13,458 nucleotides of DNA. It comes from Spirochaetaceae bacterium UBA4077. Lineage in GTDB: Bacteria; Spirochaetota; Spirochaetia; Treponematales; Rectinemataceae. Positions 6,626 through 13,458 of this stretch are shown here, one piece after another. Below the pieces are notes generated by a model. It searched no databases. It saw only the letters and a list, made by a program, of their open reading frames with translations, and was not told the DNA's origin. The DNA lies in assembly GCA_002383375.1 (NCBI GenBank), contig DFYR01000058.1:1-13458 (forward strand), in the 5' to 3' direction. Position 1 is the stretch's first letter. The number at the start of each line of letters is the position of its first letter. The translations under genes and the position numbers were made by a program.

Positions 6626-7609
6626 TTATTTAACCGCCTGGATCTGCTTCACGAAGTCCTGGATTTCCTTGCTCTGTTTCTTGTAGAGAGGCTCCATGAG
6701 CTTCTGCCACTCGGTCTTGTCGCCGATATAGGTGATCTGGGATCCGCCGGCCTTTACCTTGTCGATGGAAATCTGTTCGTATTTGGCCCACTCGGCGCGC
6801 TGATAGTCGATGGCGTCCATGGCAGCCTGCTTGATTAGATCCTGGTCGGCCTTGGGAAGCCTGCCCAGAGAGATCTTGGAGCCAATGATGATCTCGGGAA
6901 CTCTAGTATGCTCGTCCAGACAGAAGTACTTGGCCACCTCGTAGTGGGAGGTGGAGAAATAGGAAGGCCAGTTGTTCTCCGCTCCGTCCACGACGCCTGT
7001 CTGCAGGGCTGAGTAGACTTCGCCGTAGGCCATGGGAGTGGGCACGGCGCCGAAGGCCGAGACCAAGCCCATCATAAGCTCGCTCTCCTGCACGCGGATC
7101 TTTAGGCCCTTGAGATCTTCTGGCTTGTTGATCGGGCGCTTGGAATTGTAGAAATTGCGCGACCCTGCCTCGAACCATCCCAAGCCGATAAAGCCGAAAG
7201 GCTCCAGGCTGGCCAGAAGATTCTTTCCGATGTCGCCCTTGAGCACCTTCCACTGGTGCGCTTCGTCCCTGTACAGGTAGGGCATCTGGAATGCGTTGAG
7301 CTTGGGAACGAAGGAAGCCACCGGGCTGATGGACACGCGGGTCATATCGATAGCGCCGAACTGCACCTGCTCGATCACCGCTTTTTCCTGTCCAAGCTGG
7401 GATCCGTAATAGACTTCGATCTGGATCCTTCCGCCCGAGCGTTCCTTGACCAGTCGGGCAAACTCGTAGTCTCCCTTTGTCGTTGGATAATCCTGGGGAT
7501 GGGTTTCTGCCAGCCTGAGCACGATGGGCTTGGCTTGGGCGAAGAGCTGGGCTGGCAGTAGTGCAGCGATAACCAGCATTACGACAATAAGGATTCTTGC
7601 TTTCTTCAT
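6626..7609 (-). CDS. dctP: TRAP transporter periplasmic binding protein, DctP family, probable hexuronate binder
   Basis: This is the secreted solute receptor of the TRAP system. From the ATG at 7609 it has 327 residues. That start has a near-ideal AAGGAGG seven bases upstream and gives a clean signal peptide (MKKARILIVVMLVIAALLPA, cleavage near LFAQA). An upstream in-frame ATG at 7648 would add 13 basic residues and spoil the signal. Family features are the LRLAETHPQDYPTTKG start of the mature protein, GWFEAGSRNFYNSKRPI around 145-161, GLKIRVQ around 168-174 with the carboxylate-binding Arg172, and ALQTGVVDGAENNW around 202-215. Known TRAP receptors with this architecture include several for D-glucuronate and D-galacturonate. 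The neighbours uxaC and uxaE support that cargo; binding specificity itself is inferred. It follows the response regulator gene by 89 nt. Confidence 0.93.
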   Translation of the reverse strand: MKKARILIVVMLVIAALLPAQLFAQAKPIVLRLAETHPQDYPTTKGDYEFARLVKERSGGRIQIEVYYGSQLGQEKAVIEQVQFGAIDMTRVSISPVASFVPKLNAFQMPYLYRDEAHQWKVLKGDIGKNLLASLEPFGFIGLGWFEAGSRNFYNSKRPINKPEDLKGLKIRVQESELMMGLVSAFGAVPTPMAYGEVYSALQTGVVDGAENNWPSYFSTSHYEVAKYFCLDEHTRVPEIIIGSKISLGRLPKADQDLIKQAAMDAIDYQRAEWAKYEQISIDKVKAGGSQITYIGDKTEWQKLMEPLYKKQSKEIQDFVKQIQAVK

Positions 7610-7698
7610 CTTTTTCCTCCTTAATTGGAAAAGACTTAGCTTTCTCACTTTTCGCAGTATGTACCCACTTCGGAAGATCGAGCCTTGTAAAGACCTGA

Positions 7699-9051
7699 CT
7701 ATTTCTTGTACTTTTTTGCGCTTTCCTCCTGGTATTCGCCAGGAGTCCTTCCCTCGAGTTTTTTAAACACCCGTGTAAAGTAGGCTTGGTCGGAAAAACC
7801 CACCAGATTGCCCGCTTCCTTCGCGCTTGCGCCACCGGAGAGAACTTCCTTGGCCTTTCGGATTCTCAGGCGCTGGAGCAGCTCGCTGAAGCCCATTCCC
7901 AACTCCCTAGACAGTAGATGAGATAGGTGGAAGGGGCTTGAACCGAGCTCCTGTGCCAGGACTTCCAGGCTCCAGTCCCTCGCGCAGTCCTGCTTGAGTG
8001 CATCCAAGGCTCGGAGCGCCAGGCCAGGCCTCGCCTTTTCGGAAGCCCCTGCCTCCGGAAAGACATCGTTCTTTTCCCCCTGGAGCGAGCCAAGACAGAC
8101 AAAAGGACAGTCCGCATGGGCTAAGTGGCAGGCTTCGAAGGCCCGGGAGACGAGCAGAGATGCCGACTCCCCTGCCGATGGACCGGCACAGCCCCAGAGA
8201 AGCTGGCTGGGAGTCTGAGACCTGATCTTTTCCTCTGCAGCCCGGATAAACGGTGCTAAAAAATCGGTCATTAGGCTTTTAAAACAGCCGGTCGAACCTT
8301 TTCCATCCAAACCCTTCAACATCGTCTTGATCCCAGCCGGGTCATCGCCATAGACGAGAAGACAACCACCTTCTTCGTTTTCCACCTGGAGCATTCGGGC
8401 CGCCGAGGGAAGCATCTTGGCTGCTTCGTCCAAAACCATTGTGAAAAGGACCTTTGTAAGCATTGACGACGAAGGAGTCCCGCTCGTATCCAGTCTGAAT
8501 GCTAGGGCTGTTCTCGGCAACCCCTCCAGCGAAGCCAGCCGCTCGAAATCTGCCGCCGTATCCGGCTGCAATTCGCCTCTCTCCATCTCTCGGATCATCT
8601 GTGCCTCAAGCCTTTCCACGGCTGAGGAAAGTACCGATACGGACTCGCGTCGCAAACGGGCCAGGGATTCAGGTTCCCGCTGAAGTTCCAAAGAACGAGC
8701 CAATGCCTGTAACACATCCTCCCTCGATGCCGGTTTCAGCAGGTATTCGTGGACCCCCAGGCGGATTGCTTTCTGCGCATACTCAAAGGTGTCATAGGCC
8801 GAGACAATGACAATAGCCGATTGGATATTCGCCTTTCGCAAGCCTTCGGCCACCGCTATGCCATCCATACCTGGCATTTTCACGTCCAGAAAAATGACAT
8901 CGAACTCGCCGCGCGAACCGATCAAGAGAGCCTCATGTCCGTTTTTAGCTTCCTCAATGGAAAAATGCTCACCGTTCGATGCTTCGGAGATTATCAAGCC
9001 CAAGGCTCGCCGTTCGAGGTCCTCATCGTCGGCGATCAGGATTCTAGCCAT
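7699..9051 (-). CDS. Two-component response regulator with REC and AraC-type DNA-binding domains (YesN-like)
   Basis: This is a transcription regulator of 450 residues. The N-terminal receiver domain (about 1-120) has the acidic pair D8/D9, the phosphoacceptor D56 in FLDVKMPG, S84 and K106. Residues about 125-340 form a linker I cannot assign to a family. The C-terminal AraC-type domain (about 345-442) has two helix-turn-helix units, one around SLEVLAQELGSSPFHLSHLL (361-380) and the other ending in GFSDQAYFTRVFKKLEGRTPGEY (418-440). The gene overlaps the histidine kinase gene by 16 nt, a usual pairing; AAGGTGG stands before the ATG. It lies just upstream of dctP and probably controls this operon, or the TRAP part, in response to hexuronate or a related cue. 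The target sites are unknown. Confidence 0.93.
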   Translation of the reverse strand: MARILIADDEDLERRALGLIISEASNGEHFSIEEAKNGHEALLIGSRGEFDVIFLDVKMPGMDGIAVAEGLRKANIQSAIVIVSAYDTFEYAQKAIRLGVHEYLLKPASREDVLQALARSLELQREPESLARLRRESVSVLSSAVERLEAQMIREMERGELQPDTAADFERLASLEGLPRTALAFRLDTSGTPSSSMLTKVLFTMVLDEAAKMLPSAARMLQVENEEGGCLLVYGDDPAGIKTMLKGLDGKGSTGCFKSLMTDFLAPFIRAAEEKIRSQTPSQLLWGCAGPSAGESASLLVSRAFEACHLAHADCPFVCLGSLQGEKNDVFPEAGASEKARPGLALRALDALKQDCARDWSLEVLAQELGSSPFHLSHLLSRELGMGFSELLQRLRIRKAKEVLSGGASAKEAGNLVGFSDQAYFTRVFKKLEGRTPGEYQEESAKKYKK

Positions 9052-10640
9052 CGCTTTGCCACCTTGAGAGGTATCGAGAGCCTGACAATCGTGCCTTTAC
9101 CGGGTTTAGAAAACAGCTGAAGGTCCTTGGACTCGCCGTAGAGTATCCGTAGTCTCGTAGAAAGATTCGCCAGGCCAATTCCCGAACCGGCAAGGGCATT
9201 CGGCGCGTTGGAAGGAACAGGTTTCCCCTGTTCATCGATGGCCGAATTTTCCGCCGCCTTCCCTTGCTGAACAGACTTCCCGGCAGCAGGCAGCCTGTCC
9301 ATGGTAGCCGCGGCTACGACTCGCCGCAGCCTGACTAGATCCTGGGCGTTCATTCCCACCCCCGTATCCACCACGAATGCCTTAAGCCTCTCGCCCCGGC
9401 GCTGTACCGAGACGAGTATCCTGGTCCTGTCGATCTTGGGTTCGATGCCATGGCGTACAGCGTTCTCAACCAGGGGCTGGAGCAAAAACCGCGGCACCTG
9501 GACATCCTTGAGGGTTGGGTCGAATTTGAGGGTCCAGTCCAGGCGGTCCCCGAATCGTACCTTCTGGAAATTCAGGTATTCCCGCACGACGTCGATCTCC
9601 TCACCCAGGCTCGTATAGGGAGTGCCTTCCTTCATGGTTGATCGAAGGAGCTTGGCCAAAGATATGGTGAGCGTTTCGGTTTTCGGCGCTTTCTCTAAAA
9701 GGGCGCTTCGGGCTATGGAATTGAGCGCATTGAAGAGAAAGTGCGGTCTCATCTGGTCCTGGAGATTCATCAGCTGAGCTTCCCGAAGAGCCTTCCCCAT
9801 GCTGAGCAAGCTCATTTCCTCGTCGTGCAGTCGTTTTTCTAGCTCCGCTTTTTCCTTTAGGCTCTCTATATAACTGCGGATGTTGGCGCTCATGGTATAA
9901 AAGCCCGAAACCAGCACGCTCACTTCATCCTTTGACCTGGTCTTTATGGGAGCTACCTGCAAATCGCCCTTGGCGAGCCGCTCGGTAGCCTTTGCAAGTT
10001 CCCGGATCGGTTTTGTGATCGAGCTGGCCACAAGAAAGGTATAGCCTATCAGCGCTAGGCCTGCGGCGATCATGCCTATTAGTATGTTCCTGTTGAATAA
10101 CTTCGAACGTTCTAGCGAAGTCTTAAAACGCAGCTCTCCCTCGCGCATGAGAATGCTAAGCAATTTTGAAAGATAACTGTCCACAAAACCGGCAATACGC
10201 TCGGCCTTGGCGAAATCGGCGTAAAAATCGCTCCGGCCCGCCGCCCGGAATGAAATCGAGCGGGAGACCAGGGGAAGATAGGCAGCAATGCCATAGCCCG
10301 TCGCCTGAACCTCGAATGCGGCGTCCTGAGAGAGATTTTTGAGCGCCGATACGGCCGCCTCGTGAGCCGACAAGCCGGCTATGGCTTCATACAGTTGTTC
10401 TTCCGACGCAGTGGAGGGGTCCCTGATATAACGGTCGCTCTCGGTTCTAAACTCCTGAAGAGCCACCCTCATCCTGTGTACCAAGTGATAGGTATCCATG
10501 AGGGTTTCGTACTCTTTTATAATGCTGTTGCTCACCCGCTGGGCGTTTATTTCGAGGGCTACGATGCCCACGATCGCCGCACCCAAAAATACCAGAAGGC
10601 GACCTCGAATGCCAATTCTCGCCCGGCTGGCGCCAGCCAT
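9036..10640 (-). CDS. Sensor histidine kinase, YesM/LytS-type (His_kinase family)
   Basis: This is a membrane sensor kinase of 534 residues. One membrane helix lies near 13-32 and another near 184-207, enclosing about 150 residues of mostly helical extracytoplasmic sensor, shorter than the Cache-type sensor of many YesM kinases. A HAMP domain (about 205-258) and a coiled coil (about 258-290) follow. The phosphoacceptor is H300 in QMRPHFLFNALNSI. The ATPase domain has the N box around N393 (QPLVENAVRHG), the G1 box DTGVGM (425-430) and the G2 box GSGIGLANL (485-493). The stretch between G1 and G2 is unusually long, about 54 residues, and rich in Ala, Gly, Pro and Gln. The gene begins 5 nt after uxaE with only a weak ribosome binding site, suggesting coupling, and overlaps its response regulator by 16 nt. 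Confidence 0.93.
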   Translation of the reverse strand: MAGASRARIGIRGRLLVFLGAAIVGIVALEINAQRVSNSIIKEYETLMDTYHLVHRMRVALQEFRTESDRYIRDPSTASEEQLYEAIAGLSAHEAAVSALKNLSQDAAFEVQATGYGIAAYLPLVSRSISFRAAGRSDFYADFAKAERIAGFVDSYLSKLLSILMREGELRFKTSLERSKLFNRNILIGMIAAGLALIGYTFLVASSITKPIRELAKATERLAKGDLQVAPIKTRSKDEVSVLVSGFYTMSANIRSYIESLKEKAELEKRLHDEEMSLLSMGKALREAQLMNLQDQMRPHFLFNALNSIARSALLEKAPKTETLTISLAKLLRSTMKEGTPYTSLGEEIDVVREYLNFQKVRFGDRLDWTLKFDPTLKDVQVPRFLLQPLVENAVRHGIEPKIDRTRILVSVQRRGERLKAFVVDTGVGMNAQDLVRLRRVVAAATMDRLPAAGKSVQQGKAAENSAIDEQGKPVPSNAPNALAGSGIGLANLSTRLRILYGESKDLQLFSKPGKGTIVRLSIPLKVAKRWLES

Positions 10641-10645
10641 GAATC

Positions 10646-11881
10646 TTACCCAATAAAGAGCGGCCGCATATGGCGCTCAAAGAGATTGAAGCTCACATTA
10701 CGGAAGATACTAGGCTTGTATTCTTCCAGAGCGTCCAGATATTCCTGGCCAAGCTCGCCCGCCACCTTGAATGCGACGTGCAGCAGCTGGCGGAAATCGG
10801 GGTTGTAGCCTGGATTTTTCTGGTCGTGCCGCAGGGCGTCCACAAAGGTCCTGGAATCCCAGGATCCCACTGTAGCAGGGCTGGGAAGCCGATCCATAGA
10901 AATATCGATCACCGCGGCATAGGGCTTGGTCAGCTCGGAAATCCGGTTGTAGGCTGAGGCATAAATGCGCTTGGCGAGCACTAAAGCCTCGCCATCAGCT
11001 TCGGCAAGGCCGATAAGTTCCTCCAGCCAGGTAGTGCCCGCTGTTTTTAGATGAAGGCCGCAGCCAAGCTTTCGGATAATTCGCCCGATACCCGGGTAGA
11101 TCGAAAACTTATCGCTGCCGGAATGAATTGAAAGCTTAAGACTCTCAGGCAAGCCAAAGGCTTTCGCAGCCCAGGCGATCACCCCGGCATCAGCCTCAAA
11201 CTCCCTGAGGAAGGCATCAACATCGCCTACATAATCCACGCCCTTGTTGAAGCGCCCGGAGAACTTCGGCGCTATAGTCTGCACTGGTATTCCTGCGTCA
11301 GCCAGGCCTGCCAAGATCACCACCATTTCCGCCGGCGACTGGGCTGCGTCGGTCTCGTCCATGGACACCTCGATATGAAAGTTCCCGTCTGGTTTGTTAG
11401 CCAGGATCCGCCCGTAGACCAAGGCCGCCTCATCGATCGCATAAAGGTATTTAGCGGCGCTCACCTCTATAGTCTTCTGGTCAATGGCTACAGGGACGCT
11501 CCGGTCAGCGATTAAATTCTGGCGAGCGGCAACAAAGGCTTGTGTGCGCTCCTCCGAGGCTGCCTTTCCGATAAAGTCCGCCACATCGATGGTAAAAAAA
11601 TCGCACCAGGGCAAAAAACCGTCCACGGTTTCCAGGTTGATATGGTCGGCATCCACACAGTAGATACCCTTATAGCCCCTGGCCTTCACTGCGGCTTCCG
11701 AGGCGATCCGCTGATTCTCGGGCTCGGTACCGATAAGCAGATGCTCCCTGTTGCTTTTATTCCATACTATCGAGGCTTCAACACCCCGCTCGGCCAAGAG
11801 TTCAAAGGCGTGGAGCTGAGCCTCGCCCTGTTTGCCGAATCTATCACCTGTACCTACTGAATACTTATTAAGAACTTTCAT
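10646..11881 (-). CDS. uxaE: Tagaturonate/fructuronate epimerase
   Basis: UxaE interconverts D-tagaturonate and D-fructuronate, so galacturonate can enter the glucuronate branch without altronate. The 411-residue protein shows the conserved KYSVGTGDRFG start (about 6-16), IYCVDADHIN (about 73-82), DFFTIDVADFIG (about 94-105), KLSIHSGSDKFSIYPGIG (about 249-266) and LHLKTAGTTWLEE (about 276-288), features I associate with this family, first characterised in Thermotoga maritima. I chose the ATG at 11881 because AGGAGAG precedes it closely and MKVLNKYS fits the family start; an ATG at 11905 would add eight residues. It is the first gene of the minus-strand operon; the histidine kinase gene follows 5 nt after its stop. 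Its promoter is at 11921-11949. Confidence 0.92.
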   Translation of the reverse strand: MKVLNKYSVGTGDRFGKQGEAQLHAFELLAERGVEASIVWNKSNREHLLIGTEPENQRIASEAAVKARGYKGIYCVDADHINLETVDGFLPWCDFFTIDVADFIGKAASEERTQAFVAARQNLIADRSVPVAIDQKTIEVSAAKYLYAIDEAALVYGRILANKPDGNFHIEVSMDETDAAQSPAEMVVILAGLADAGIPVQTIAPKFSGRFNKGVDYVGDVDAFLREFEADAGVIAWAAKAFGLPESLKLSIHSGSDKFSIYPGIGRIIRKLGCGLHLKTAGTTWLEELIGLAEADGEALVLAKRIYASAYNRISELTKPYAAVIDISMDRLPSPATVGSWDSRTFVDALRHDQKNPGYNPDFRQLLHVAFKVAGELGQEYLDALEEYKPSIFRNVSFNLFERHMRPLFIG

Positions 11882-11920
11882 GCCTCTCTCCTGTCGGGGC
11901 TTCATATGCCCATCCTATTC

Positions 11921-11949
11921 TTGATATCCCGGAAGCGCTTCGGGGTCAA
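11921..11949 (-). promoter_or_regulatory. Sigma-70-type promoter of the uxaE operon
   Basis: On the minus strand TTGACC (11949-11944) and TATCAA (11926-11921) are separated by exactly 17 nt. They match the consensus at 5 of 6 and 4 of 6 bases. Transcription would start near 11914, giving a leader of about 33 nt before the uxaE ATG at 11881. The spacer is filled by an 18-bp palindrome. Confidence 0.6.
11928..11945. promoter_or_regulatory. Palindromic operator candidate of LacI-family type inside the uxaE promoter
   Basis: CCCGGAAGCGCTTCGGGG is an 18-bp palindrome with a single mismatched pair (11931/11942). Its centre, GAAGCGCTTC, has the central CG and AAGC/GCTT half-sites typical of LacI-family operators. 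It covers nearly the whole -35/-10 spacer, so a bound repressor would block RNA polymerase. No LacI-family gene is in the window; the regulator would act in trans. The binding family is inference from the motif. Confidence 0.5.
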
Positions 11950-12024
11950 GGAGGCCGGGCAAACAAGCTGTCCGGCGCCGGTCTGTCGTTAATAATCCCA
12001 ATAAATCATTGGAGGATTTTTATC

Positions 12025-12053
12025 TTGACGGGTCCCCAAAACCCTCTTACCAT
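12025..12053 (+). promoter_or_regulatory. Possible promoter for the plus-strand binding-protein gene
   Basis: TTGACG (12025-12030) and TACCAT (12048-12053) are 17 nt apart and match the consensus at 5 of 6 and 4 of 6 bases. Transcription would start near 12060, about 70 nt before the ATG at 12129. A short inverted repeat, GATAA 12057-12061 and TTATC 12068-12072, sits at the expected start. The -10 is weak, so this is tentative. Confidence 0.35.
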
Positions 12054-12111
12054 CGGGATAAGAGAAATTATCAAAAAAGGCCGCGTATGCGACCCGAGCC
12101 TAAGTTTTTAG
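12025..12111 (+). CDS. Possible 28-codon leader ORF upstream of the ABC binding-protein gene
   Basis: A TTG at 12025 follows a strong GGAGG (12011-12015) after 9 nt and opens a 28-codon frame ending in TAG at 12109-12111. The peptide begins MTGPQNPLTIGIREIIKKG and has natural-looking composition. It stops 17 nt before the binding-protein ATG. It could be a regulatory leader peptide, the remnant of a truncated gene, or chance; it also overlaps the possible promoter above, and both cannot easily be right. I do not recognise the peptide. Confidence 0.2.
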   Translation: MTGPQNPLTIGIREIIKKGRVCDPSLSF

Positions 12112-12128
12112 CTGTAGGTGAGGTGGAT

Positions 12129-13421
12129 ATGAGCAAAAACAAGTTTGTGATTATCGTAGCATTTCTTCTGGCCTTTACATTCAGCATAAGTGCCGCTGAC
12201 AAACCGGTAAAATTAACACTATGGAGCGGCTATCCGGAATTGCAGGAATTCTACGAATCGGTGGCTAAGGAGTATACGGCGAAAAATCCCAATGTCAGCA
12301 TTGAAATTCAGACCTTCGCCCTGGCCGACCTGAGCAATAAGCTGGGTATGGCCGTTCCATCCCAGACGGCGGCGGACATTCTAGAGCTTATCAGTCTCCA
12401 GTCCTTCCCCTTTGCGACTAAGTACTTTAGCGAAGTGCCCGCCGATGTGAAAAAAAGCACGATGGACGTCATCAATAAGGAATATCTCCACGACGTGCTC
12501 TATGGCGACAAGATGATGGGCCTTCCCTTCTGCTTCTACAGCGAAGTCCTCTACTACAATAAGGACATGCTGGCTGAGGCTGGTCTCAAAGGGCCTCCCG
12601 ACACCATCGACCAGATGATCGATTACGCCCGGAAAATGACCAAGTACGACGCCCAGGGCAACGTAACTCGCTCCGGTATCTCCATGCGATTCGCCGGCAA
12701 CCCCTCGGGCACCTGCGAAAAATTCTGGGCTTTCGGCCTCATGCCCTTCGGCGGCGACATACTGGAGGAGAGCAAGACCAGCCCCGGAAAGTTCCACAAC
12801 GGTTTCGCCAATGATGCCGGCTATAAGGCGTTGAATCTCTACCTTGATCTTATCTACAAGTACAAGGTCACCGACTTCAACGTCAAACAGGATTCCGACG
12901 CTTTCGCCCAGGGCAAGGCCGCCATGTTCCAGCGCGAGCAGTGGGTTGTTGGCACACTCAAGACCACGGCACCCGACCTCAATTACGGAGCGGCCGCCCT
13001 CCCTAAGGGTACACACCGCGGCACCTTCGCCATCACCCGTAACATGTTTGTTCCCAAGGCTTCAAAGAACCAGGCCGAGGCCTGGAAGTTCATCTCCTAC
13101 TTCTATTCCAAGCCTGTCATGGAGCGCATGGTCAAAGAAACCGGCTGGCTCTCTACCCGGGCCGATCTCGACTATAGCAAGCTGCTCGAGGCTGCACCCC
13201 AGCTCATGGCCGGCGTCGACAACCCCAAGGACCTCAAGTTCATCTGGCAGAAGCGGCTTACGGCCGAGAACGGCATCATGATCAAGGTGGGTGAGGAAGT
13301 GACCAAGCTTTTCCGTGAAAGCTCGCTCCAGGGCAACGAGGCCAAGATCCGTGAAGCCATATACAAGGTCGGAACCATCGTGGACGATATGTTGAAGGAT
13401 GAAGGCCTCTACGCCAAATAA
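12129..13421 (+). CDS. ABC transporter extracellular sugar-binding protein (family 1)
   Basis: This is a periplasmic solute receptor of the MalE/UgpB superfamily, 430 residues long. From the ATG at 12129 a signal peptide is evident (MSKNKFVIIVAFLLAFTFSI, cleavage near SAA-DKP), with AGGTGAGG five bases before the start. The mature protein opens VKLTLWSGYPEL, then has GLPFCFYSEVLYYNKDMLAEAGL around 131-153, the AFAQGKAAMFQREQW segment around 258-272 and KNQAEAWKFISYF around 313-325, all typical of family 1 sugar receptors. The open frame runs on upstream to 12009, but those 40 residues are polar and would bury the signal peptide. It is divergent from the uxaE operon, so the cargo may be a uronate-containing oligosaccharide or another plant sugar; this is inference. 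Permease genes, if any, lie beyond the window end, 37 nt downstream. Confidence 0.93.
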   Translation: MSKNKFVIIVAFLLAFTFSISAADKPVKLTLWSGYPELQEFYESVAKEYTAKNPNVSIEIQTFALADLSNKLGMAVPSQTAADILELISLQSFPFATKYFSEVPADVKKSTMDVINKEYLHDVLYGDKMMGLPFCFYSEVLYYNKDMLAEAGLKGPPDTIDQMIDYARKMTKYDAQGNVTRSGISMRFAGNPSGTCEKFWAFGLMPFGGDILEESKTSPGKFHNGFANDAGYKALNLYLDLIYKYKVTDFNVKQDSDAFAQGKAAMFQREQWVVGTLKTTAPDLNYGAAALPKGTHRGTFAITRNMFVPKASKNQAEAWKFISYFYSKPVMERMVKETGWLSTRADLDYSKLLEAAPQLMAGVDNPKDLKFIWQKRLTAENGIMIKVGEEVTKLFRESSLQGNEAKIREAIYKVGTIVDDMLKDEGLYAK

Positions 13422-13458
13422 GGGCTTTAGAGAAAACATCTGGATTACCTGTCGGCGG

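Noticed and set aside
7610..7648. 13-residue extension of DctP
   Set aside because: The AAGGAGG site and signal peptide both favour the ATG at 7609.
7610..7698. Internal promoter before dctP
   Set aside because: A TTTACA is present on the minus strand but no -10 at a fitting distance was found.
6903..7835. 310-codon minus-strand frame over dctP and the regulator gene end
   Set aside because: It overlaps two well-supported genes in a different frame, and its Arg/Gln/Gly-rich content is not protein-like.
11972..11981. CCGGCGCCGG perfect palindrome in the divergent region
   Set aside because: It is only 10 bp, made purely of G and C, and does not extend outward; too weak to call an operator by itself.
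12009..12128. 40-residue N-terminal extension of the ABC binding protein
   Set aside because: It starts on a TTG within the GGAGG itself, is polar, and would hide a clean signal peptide that starts at 12129.
12381..13016. Long open frame of 211 codons on the minus strand opposite the ABC binding-protein gene
   Set aside because: It is antisense to a clear family 1 binding protein, its sequence looks like a GC-biased mirror frame, and no ribosome binding site is evident.
1..13458. CRISPR arrays, tRNA or rRNA genes, insertion sequences
   Set aside because: No regular repeat-spacer pattern, no tRNA-like cloverleaf and no transposase frames were seen on reading both strands.

Overview
The window (about 13.5 kb, moderately GC-rich, dense genes with Gram-negative style signal peptides and TRAP/ABC importers) looks like chromosomal DNA of a sugar-acid-using anaerobe. 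A YesM-type sensor kinase with an AraC-type response regulator, together with UxaE, would suit a free-living or host-associated spirochaete or a Thermotoga/Firmicute-like heterotroph. This taxon guess is inference from gene content only.

Layout. (1) 1-1940, plus strand: the tail of a ugpB-like binding protein, a terminator hairpin, then the ugpA and ugpE permease genes of an ABC importer very like the E. coli glycerol-3-phosphate system; no ATPase gene follows. (2) 1941-2173: convergent intergenic region with a strong hairpin and short imperfect repeat-like sequences. (3) 11881 down to 2174, minus strand: a tightly packed eight-gene run in the order uxaE, sensor histidine kinase, response regulator, dctP, dctQ, dctM, SDR oxidoreductase, uxaC. 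(4) 11882-12128: divergent control region with a good promoter for the minus-strand operon and an 18-bp palindrome of LacI-family type in its -35/-10 spacer. (5) 12129-13421, plus strand: a second ABC sugar-binding protein, cut off from any permeases by the window end.

How it works together. The minus-strand run reads as a self-contained hexuronate module. A TRAP transporter (DctP/Q/M) would import D-galacturonate and/or D-glucuronate. UxaC would isomerise them to D-tagaturonate and D-fructuronate. UxaE would epimerise tagaturonate to fructuronate, and the SDR would reduce fructuronate to D-mannonate. This route bypasses the altronate branch (UxaB/UxaA), which is absent here; mannonate dehydratase (UxuA), KDG kinase and KDPG aldolase must be encoded elsewhere. 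A two-component system inside the operon and a palindrome in the promoter suggest two layers of control. Both binding-protein genes followed by their permeases (ugpB, dctP) have a hairpin just after them, as expected if binding protein is made in excess.

The individual families are known. The most interesting points are the operator-in-promoter arrangement, the embedded two-component system with its enlarged kinase ATP lid, the hairpins between the SDR gene and uxaC, and the altered glycine motif of the SDR. I do not see a clearly unprecedented system.
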